DNA of 64,000 nt, taken from Candidatus Ribeiella danica (lineage in GTDB: Bacteria > Chloroflexota > Chloroflexia > Chloroflexales > Roseiflexaceae). Each line of letters starts with the position of its first letter. The first letter of the stretch is position 1. The notes beneath the pieces are model-generated. The model was not told the origin of the DNA. It saw only the letters and a list, made by a program, of their open reading frames with translations, and did not search any database. Made by a program: the position numbers and the translations under genes. This document shows positions 58,562 through 64,000 of this stretch, piece after piece. Location of the stretch: contig JADKFS010000003.1 in NCBI GenBank assembly GCA_016717335.1, forward strand, positions 496,001 to 560,000, given 5' to 3'.

Positions 58562-59418
58562 CGACGCTGACCTCCGCGGCGCCGAAGGCGCACGATGGGA
58601 GCCTTGCGACCCGTGTCCGCTGGCCGCTGCGCGCCTGGATGGCCGTCGAGGTGGTCTTCGGCCTGCTCTCGATCGGCTCGGTCTTCCTCAACCCCGGCAA
58701 TACCGCGCAGGACTTCGCCTGGCCGATCAAGCCGGTGGTGATGGCGGCGCTGCTCGGCGCCTACTATTTCTCGGCCGCGCTGATCTTCGTGCTGCCGCTG
58801 TTCGCCCGCACCTGGCAGCAGGTTCGCCCGATGATCATTCCCACGGCGGTGTTCAGCCTGGCGATGGATCTGGCGACCGTGCTGCACTGGGACAAGTTCT
58901 CGGTCGGCGCGCTGCCGTTCTACGTGTGGCTCGCGAGCTACGTGCTGCCGCCGCCGATCTTTGGCGCGCTCTACTGGTGGCACCAGCGCGACGCCGCGCC
59001 GGTGGGGGCGCCGGGCGAGCACCCGCTGCCGGGCTGGGCGCGCACCTTCCTGCGGGTCAACGGCCTGGCCCAGACGGCGATCGCGGCGCTGTTCTTCGCC
59101 GTGCCGTCGCTGCTGCAGCAGATTGGCCCGTGGGCCTTTACGCCGCTCACCGCCCGCACCCTCAGCGGTTGGATGCTGGGCGCTGGCCTGCTGCAGCTCT
59201 GGATGAGCTGGGAGGGCGACTGGCATCACATCCGGCTGGCCACGACGATGCTGCTCGTGCTGCCCTGCGCGATCGTGTTCCAGCTCGTCCGGTTCGGCGG
59301 GGGGGATGTGAGCTGGTCCAACCTCGCGCTGTGGGTGTTGATCCTCGACTCCAGCGCCGTGGCGCTGGCGCTGGGCTATCTGTGGCTCACGGCAGGCGGC
59401 CGGGCGCGCGCCTCGTGA
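58558..59418 (+). CDS. Polytopic membrane protein of unknown function, gene 2 of pair
   Basis: This 286-residue protein has about seven TM helices, among them AWMAVEVVFGLLSIGSVFL, VVMAALLGAYYFSAALIFV, ALFFAVPSLLQQIGPW and a last WVLILDSSAVALALGYLWL. FYVWLASYVLPPPIFGALYWW and TPLTARTLSGWMLGAGLLQLW parallel FVAYIGFPLIAAWIAW and TPLLAQVYSAPFLSYGLGSL of the preceding gene. The two are distant paralogs and probably form a heteromeric membrane complex. 59419-59629 holds no recognised feature. Confidence 0.75.
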   Translation: MTTLTSAAPKAHDGSLATRVRWPLRAWMAVEVVFGLLSIGSVFLNPGNTAQDFAWPIKPVVMAALLGAYYFSAALIFVLPLFARTWQQVRPMIIPTAVFSLAMDLATVLHWDKFSVGALPFYVWLASYVLPPPIFGALYWWHQRDAAPVGAPGEHPLPGWARTFLRVNGLAQTAIAALFFAVPSLLQQIGPWAFTPLTARTLSGWMLGAGLLQLWMSWEGDWHHIRLATTMLLVLPCAIVFQLVRFGGGDVSWSNLALWVLILDSSAVALALGYLWLTAGGRARAS

Positions 59419-59629
59419 GTCGCCACCCTGCGCGCGCGATCATGCTTGGCGGCCTGCTGCCGCCGCCCTCAGTTGAGCAAAAAGCGATCTGTGCTGGGAT
59501 GGTGTCGATCTCCGACGTGGCCGAACGACTATCTGGTGCCAGCTATTCGTTCCCTGGGGACGAGCGCTGGGAGCGAGGGCGCTTTCGAATGGCGCCGCAC
59601 GTGGAGCCGCACTCGGCAAGGAGATGACC

Positions 59630-60220
59630 ATGCGCAAGATTGTGGTGGCAGAGTTTGTCTCGTTGGACGGCGTCATGCAAGCGCCGGGTGGCGCCGACGA
59701 AGACAGAGAGGGCGGCTTCGCCCACGGCGGATGGACGCATCAGTACTGGCACGACGACATCGGCGCGCACTTCTTTGGGGCTATGAGCGAGACCGGCGCG
59801 CTGCTCTTGGGGCGCAAGACCTGGCAGGGGCACGCCGGCGCCTTTGAGCCGATGGCTGAGGGCGACCCATTTGGCGATGTGATGAACACGATGCCGAAGT
59901 ACGTTGTCTCCACGACCTTGACCGGCGCCTCAGCCTGGCGAAACTCAACCCTGATCAAGAGCAACGTGGTTGAGGAAGTCCGCGCGCTGAAAGCGCAAGA
60001 TGGCAAGAATATCGCCATCGATGGCAGCAGCGTGCTGGTGCACACATTAGCGCAGCACGATCTGGTCGATGAATACAGCCTGCTGGTCTACCCTCTCGTG
60101 CTGGGCAGCGGCAAGAAGCTGTTTGCCGAGGGAGCGCGGGCCAACTTGCGCCTGATCGAGTCCCGAGCGTTTCCTTCTGGCGTAGTGCTGATGCGCTACG
60201 CAGTAGAGCGACCGGCATAG
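59630..60220 (+). CDS. RibD-C/DHFR-like reductase family protein
   Basis: This 196-residue protein of the RibD C-terminal/DHFR-like fold has MRKIVVAEFVSLDGVMQAPGG, ALLLGRKTWQG, MNTMPKYVVSTTL, DGKNIAIDGSSVLVHTLAQ and DLVDEYSLLVYPLVLGSGK. All are typical of the stand-alone YyaP/YwjB-like branch that may reduce small substrates with NADPH. ATG 59630 is chosen since the AAGGAG site directly abuts the alternative ATG 59624. It lies 40 bp before a family C element. Confidence 0.92.
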   Translation: MRKIVVAEFVSLDGVMQAPGGADEDREGGFAHGGWTHQYWHDDIGAHFFGAMSETGALLLGRKTWQGHAGAFEPMAEGDPFGDVMNTMPKYVVSTTLTGASAWRNSTLIKSNVVEEVRALKAQDGKNIAIDGSSVLVHTLAQHDLVDEYSLLVYPLVLGSGKKLFAEGARANLRLIESRAFPSGVVLMRYAVERPA

Positions 60221-60261
60221 CGAATGCGCCCGCGGAAGATCGGGCTGCATACATTGGCTAG

Positions 60262-60335
60262 AGCAGTCGGCAGTCGGCAGGCGCCAGGCGCCAGTACGAC
60301 GGCTCGCAGCACAACGGCAGCTCGTTCGTGCGTAG
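60262..60335 (+). repeat. Family C element, copy 5 (diverged)
   Basis: GCAGTCGGCAGTCGGCAG, a duplicated GCGCCAG, TACGACGGCTCGCAGCACAA and CGGCAGCTCGTTCGTGCGTAG. The right end is missing. It provides the leader of the dienelactone hydrolase gene. Confidence 0.65.
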
Positions 60336-60348
60336 AGGAAGGGAAGCC

Positions 60349-61125
60349 ATGTATCAGACCGACATGCACGAAGGCATGCTCGCGGAAACCATCGCCGTCC
60401 CTGGGCTTCAGGGCGATCTGATCAATGCCTATTTCGCGCGCCCGCTTGGCCCTGGGCCGTTCCCCGGCATCGTCGTGATCCACCACATGCCCGGCTGGGA
60501 CGAGTGGTACCGCGAGGCCACCCGCAAATTTGCCCATCACGGCTACGCTGCTCTCTCGCCCAATCTCTACTTTCGCGCCGGGCATGGGACGCCGGAGGAT
60601 GTGGCCGCCAAGGTGCGCGCGGCCGGCGGCGTGCCGGACGATCAGGTCGTGGGCGATCTTGCCGGTGCGCTGCAGTATCTGCGCGCGCTTCCGTTTAGCA
60701 ATGGCAAGATCGGCGTGTTCGGCACCTGCTCGGGTGGCCGGCACGCCTTCCTGGCAGCGTGCCGGGTGCCCGGGTTTGACGCAGCGGTGGACTGCTGGGG
60801 CGGGCGAGTGGTGATGGCGCCCGACGAGCTGACGCCCAAGCAGCCGGTCGCCCCAATCGACTACACCAAGGACCTGTCCTGCCCGCTGCTCGGCCTGTTT
60901 GGCGAGGAGGACCAGAATCCCACGCCCGCGCAGGTGGCGCGGCTCGAGCAGGAACTCAACCGGCACGGCAAGACCTATGAATTCCACATGTATCCGAAAG
61001 CCGGCCACGGCTTCTTCTACCACGATCGGCCCAATTATCGACAGGAGCAAGCGGTCGATGGCTGGAAGAAGCTGTTCGCGTTCCTTGAGACCTACCTTCG
61101 GAGGCCGGCTCCCTCGGCAGTGTGA
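60349..61125 (+). CDS. Dienelactone hydrolase-family protein
   Basis: This 258-residue alpha/beta hydrolase has IVVIHHMPGWDEWYREATRK, the Cys nucleophile in VFGTCSGGRHAFL, the catalytic Asp region LGLFGEEDQNPTPAQV and His in PKAGHGFFYHDRPN. This Cys-Asp-His triad is typical of the family, which opens lactones or cleaves esters; the substrate is unknown. ATG 60349 has GAGGAAGGGAAGCC. The DUF6295 gene follows by 20 bp, probably in the same transcript. Confidence 0.93.
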   Translation: MYQTDMHEGMLAETIAVPGLQGDLINAYFARPLGPGPFPGIVVIHHMPGWDEWYREATRKFAHHGYAALSPNLYFRAGHGTPEDVAAKVRAAGGVPDDQVVGDLAGALQYLRALPFSNGKIGVFGTCSGGRHAFLAACRVPGFDAAVDCWGGRVVMAPDELTPKQPVAPIDYTKDLSCPLLGLFGEEDQNPTPAQVARLEQELNRHGKTYEFHMYPKAGHGFFYHDRPNYRQEQAVDGWKKLFAFLETYLRRPAPSAV

Positions 61126-61145
61126 ACAGCGTAAGGAGTACGAGC

Positions 61146-61439
61146 ATGTGCACCATGATCGTCACACAGGTGAACATCGAGGGGAGCGGCAAGGGAGCGA
61201 GCGGGTGGTTCAAGCTGCGCGAGGCAAACGTATCGTATGACCACCCGTTCGATGCGCCGCTGGAACATGCGCTGAATATCGACTTCGTGAACGAGGCGCT
61301 CGGCCCGGGAGCGCGCGTGGCGGTGGAGCTCAGCGTGGAGGCGGCGCGCGCGCTCGTGGAGGCGATCGGCGCGGTGCTTGAGCGCGCCGAGGCAGGCGGA
61401 TATCTGGAGCAGCCGGCGCTGATCGCGCAGGATACGTGA
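61146..61439 (+). CDS. DUF6295 family small protein
   Basis: This 97-residue protein begins MCTMIVTQVNIEGSGKGASG, followed by WFKLREANVSYDHPFDAPLE and HALNIDFVNEALGPGARVAV. It matches the DUF6295 proteins that I recall from actinobacteria and chloroflexi; no function is known. Its C-terminal half is a single helix (SVEAARALVEAIGAVLERAE). It is linked to the dienelactone hydrolase gene by 20 bp. Confidence 0.8.
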   Translation: MCTMIVTQVNIEGSGKGASGWFKLREANVSYDHPFDAPLEHALNIDFVNEALGPGARVAVELSVEAARALVEAIGAVLERAEAGGYLEQPALIAQDT

Positions 61440-61561
61440 CCAACCAGGCATCAGAGATACCGCTTGATGACGGTCGGGGATCGTTCATAGTCGCCCGGAT
61501 CGGCAGCCGGTGCGCTGGACTGAGGTAGTTTGAATGTTGGGGTGTGTACTATAATTGATCT

Positions 61562-64000
61562 ATGCCTATACCAATTTTAGCCACGAAGCTGTTTATCCCC
61601 CCACCTCGGGCGAACATGGTCCGCCGCCCCCGCCTAATCGAGCGGCTGAACGCGGGCCTCGCTTCGGGCCGCCGACTGACCCTCATCTCGGCTGCCGCCG
61701 GCTGTGGGAAAACCACGCTCCTCAGCGAATGGGTCGCGGAACGGATGACGGATGACGGCGGACGGATGAACGCAGACGGCCCGCTTCATCCTTCGTCGTT
61801 CATCCGTTATCCTTCCAAAGTGGCCTGGCTGTCGCTGGACGAAGGGGATAACGACCCCACGCGCTTTCTGACCTACCTTGTCGCGGCGCTGCAGACGGTT
61901 GCGGTGCATATTGGCGCAGGGCTGGCGGGTCTGCTCCAATCCCCGCAGCCGCCGCCAGCCGATGCCATTCTGACCACCCTGCTCAATGAAATCACCACCG
62001 CCCAAGACCATTTCGTCCTTGTCCTGGACGACTACCATGTGATTGATACCAAATCGATTGACGAAGCCCTCGCCTTTCTGATCGCGCACCTGCCGCCGCA
62101 GCTGCACTTGGTCATCGCCACCCGCGAGGACCCCCACCTCCCGCTGGCCCGCCTGCGCGCCCGCGACCAGTTGACCGAGCTGCGCGCCGCCGACCTGCGC
62201 TTCACGCCTGCCGAAGCCGCCGCCTTTCTCAACCAGGTGATGGGCCTGAGCCTCTCGGCGGAAGACATCGCCGCGCTGGAGACCCGCACCGAAGGCTGGA
62301 TCGCCGGGCTGCAACTGGCCGCGATCTCAATGCAGGGGCATCAAGACGCCGCCGGCTTTATCACATCGTTCACCGGCAGCCACCATTTCGTGCTCGACTA
62401 CCTGGTGGAAGAAGTCCTGCGCCAGCAGCCCGAAAGCGTCCAGACGTTCTTGCTGCGCACATCCATCCTCGACCGCATGTGCGGGCCGCTGTGCGATGCG
62501 GTTGTGAAGGCGGAAGGCGGAAGGCGGAAAGATGAAGACCTCAGCCCGGGCTTCAGCCTGCATCCTTCATCCCGCATCCTTGCGCAGCTTGAGCGCGCCA
62601 ACCTGTTCGTCGTCCCGCTGGACAACGAGCGGCATTGGTACCGCTATCACCATCTCTTTGGCGATTTGCTGCGCCAGCGGCTCGGGCAGAGCCTGACACG
62701 CGGAGAGATCGCCGAACATCACATCCGCGCCAGCCAGTGGTATGAAGAGAACGGGCTGCTGTTTGAAGCCTTTCGCCATGCAACTGCCGCCAATGATATC
62801 GAGCGCGCGGAGCGCCTGATTGGAAGCAGGGAGATGGGCCTGCATCTCCACAGTGTCGTCATGCCCATTCTGGACTGGCTGGACTCTTTGCCGAAAACGG
62901 TGCTGGATGCCAGCCCCCGATTGTGGGTGCGCTCGGCCACGCTGGCGCTGATGGGTGGGCAATCAACGGGTGTGGAAGAAAAATTGCAAGCGGCTGAAAA
63001 AGCCTTGCACAACGTCGATCTTGACGACAAAACCCGCGACCTGATCGGGCAAATGGCCTGTGCCCGCGCCACGCTGGCGCTCACCCACTACGACCCCGAA
63101 GCCATGATAACCCAGGCGCACCGCGCCCTGGAATATCTCCACCCCGACAACCTGGCTTTCCGCTTTACGGCAAGCTGGGCGCTGACCATGGCCTTGAAGT
63201 TCAAAGGCGACCGCGCTGCTGCCGCGCGAGCCTGCCAGGAAAGCATCGCGATCAGCCAGAGATCAGGGGATATGTTTTCCAAAATTCTGGCTACCTATAC
63301 GCTGGGTGATTTACAAGAACATGACAACCAGCTGCATCAGGCGGCCGAGACCTATCGTCTCATGCTCCGGCTCTCCGGCGATCATCCGCAGCCGAATGCC
63401 GGAGAAATGTATCTTGGCCTGGCCCGTATCTACTACCAATGGAACGACCTGGATGCTGCCGAGCAGCACGGGCGGCAAAGCCTGCAGCTGACGCGTCAGT
63501 ATGACCGCGTGATCGACCGTTTCATCGTCACAGAAGTGTTCATGGCCCGCCTGAAACTGGCTCAGGGCGATGTGGGCGGCGCGTCGGCAATGCTGGCCCA
63601 GACTGAACAAACGGCGCGTCAGAAGAACTTCACCCTGCGCCTGCCGGAGATTGCCGCGGTCCAGGTCTCGACCCTGATTCGACAAGGCCAGGTAGCCGCA
63701 GCCGCCGAGCTGGCTCAACAGTACGAGCTTCCGCTGAGCCGAGCCCGCGTACTCCTGTCCCAAGGAAATCCATCCGCAACGCTGGCGGTGCTGGAGCCAT
63801 TGCGTCAGCAGATGGAAGCCCGGGGCTGGGCCGATGAGCGCCTTCAGGCGATGGTGCTACAGGTGGTGGCGCTGGGCGCACATGGCGAAAAGGACGAGGC
63901 CGTGCACCTGCTGGGCGAGGCGCTGGCGCTGGCGCAGCCGGGCGGCTTCATTCGCATCTTCGTGGACGAAGGCCCAGCTATGGCGGCCCTCCTGGCAAGG
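61562..64000 (+). CDS. MalT-like LuxR-family transcriptional activator (C-terminus outside window)
   Basis: This is a STAND-ATPase regulator, 813 codons seen without stop. It starts ILATKLFIPPPRANMVRRPRL, then ISAAAGCGKTTLL (Walker A, about 44-54) and HFVLVLDDYHVID (Walker B). The WYRYHHLFGDLLRQRL and AEHHIRASQWYEENGL parts and a long TPR-like superhelix follow. The LuxR HTH should be beyond the window. Two linkers carry hairpin-like repeat inserts (LHPSSFIRYPS at about 76-80 and LHPSSRI at about 335). An inducer such as a sugar may bind the TPR region. ATG 61562. Confidence 0.92.
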   Translation, partial: MPIPILATKLFIPPPRANMVRRPRLIERLNAGLASGRRLTLISAAAGCGKTTLLSEWVAERMTDDGGRMNADGPLHPSSFIRYPSKVAWLSLDEGDNDPTRFLTYLVAALQTVAVHIGAGLAGLLQSPQPPPADAILTTLLNEITTAQDHFVLVLDDYHVIDTKSIDEALAFLIAHLPPQLHLVIATREDPHLPLARLRARDQLTELRAADLRFTPAEAAAFLNQVMGLSLSAEDIAALETRTEGWIAGLQLAAISMQGHQDAAGFITSFTGSHHFVLDYLVEEVLRQQPESVQTFLLRTSILDRMCGPLCDAVVKAEGGRRKDEDLSPGFSLHPSSRILAQLERANLFVVPLDNERHWYRYHHLFGDLLRQRLGQSLTRGEIAEHHIRASQWYEENGLLFEAFRHATAANDIERAERLIGSREMGLHLHSVVMPILDWLDSLPKTVLDASPRLWVRSATLALMGGQSTGVEEKLQAAEKALHNVDLDDKTRDLIGQMACARATLALTHYDPEAMITQAHRALEYLHPDNLAFRFTASWALTMALKFKGDRAAAARACQESIAISQRSGDMFSKILATYTLGDLQEHDNQLHQAAETYRLMLRLSGDHPQPNAGEMYLGLARIYYQWNDLDAAEQHGRQSLQLTRQYDRVIDRFIVTEVFMARLKLAQGDVGGASAMLAQTEQTARQKNFTLRLPEIAAVQVSTLIRQGQVAAAAELAQQYELPLSRARVLLSQGNPSATLAVLEPLRQQMEARGWADERLQAMVLQVVALGAHGEKDEAVHLLGEALALAQPGGFIRIFVDEGPAMAALLAR

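Overview
The window is high-GC DNA (roughly two thirds G+C by eye) with dense, mostly short operons. The gene set suggests a member of the Chloroflexota, probably class Chloroflexia: a GH38 mannosidase pair, a T-box leader, clpC and hsp20, a DegS-like kinase, DUF4397 and DUF6295 proteins, a MalT-like regulator, and many intergenic heptamer repeats. No rRNA, tRNA, CRISPR array or phage gene was seen. The taxon is an inference from gene style, not from a marker search.

Layout. 0-5 kb: a partial DegS-like kinase, a strong promoter plus a T-box leader with a probable Ser specifier, two NUDIX hydrolases, a small membrane protein and serS. 5-12 kb: an SH3-like membrane protein, a BlaI-type repressor with a dyad operator, a K+ channel remnant, secD-secF-DUF2007, and GNAT-DsbA. 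12-19 kb: a histidine phosphatase, two overlapping GH38 mannosidases with tandem repeats inside their coding regions, and a DppA-type D-aminopeptidase. 19-36 kb: clpC, a DUF4397 surface protein, an orphan DNA methyltransferase, MazG, a HEPN-like/CBS fusion, a GT4 glycosyltransferase, a membrane HExxH protein, a thioredoxin-TPR protein (CnoX-like), SppA, an OmpR-type two-component pair and hsp20. 36-47 kb: a GH-A-type glycosidase, a 2464-residue secreted nuclease built from an internal duplication, and a divergent secreted 5'-nucleotidase. Together the last two could digest extracellular DNA to nucleosides and phosphate. 47-56 kb: an MBL hydrolase, a 57-bp repeat array with terminal inverted repeats, a Cys/Met-metabolism PLP enzyme, a NarL-type two-component pair whose kinase carries a YHS domain, then a decayed stretch (PAS-STAS, FMN reductase, membrane and GNAT remnants) and a methyltransferase. 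56-64 kb: GH130, two translationally coupled membrane proteins, a RibD/DHFR-like reductase, a dienelactone hydrolase, DUF6295, and a MalT-like regulator cut by the window end.

The most unusual aspect is the noncoding DNA. At least four dispersed repeat families are present: (P) G/C-rich hairpin arms bracketing a locus-specific perfect palindrome; (A) about 140-bp elements with CTAGTACA ends; (B) elements with GGCATGGTTCAAT ends, one expanded to nine 57-bp units; (C) about 90-bp elements with GTGAGCA/TGCTCAC ends. In addition there are short tandem repeats of 7 or 9 bp, resembling cyanobacterial STRR repeats, between genes and inside three genes. Several elements sit exactly at gene ends or at breaks in pseudogenes, so they seem to be shaping gene boundaries here.
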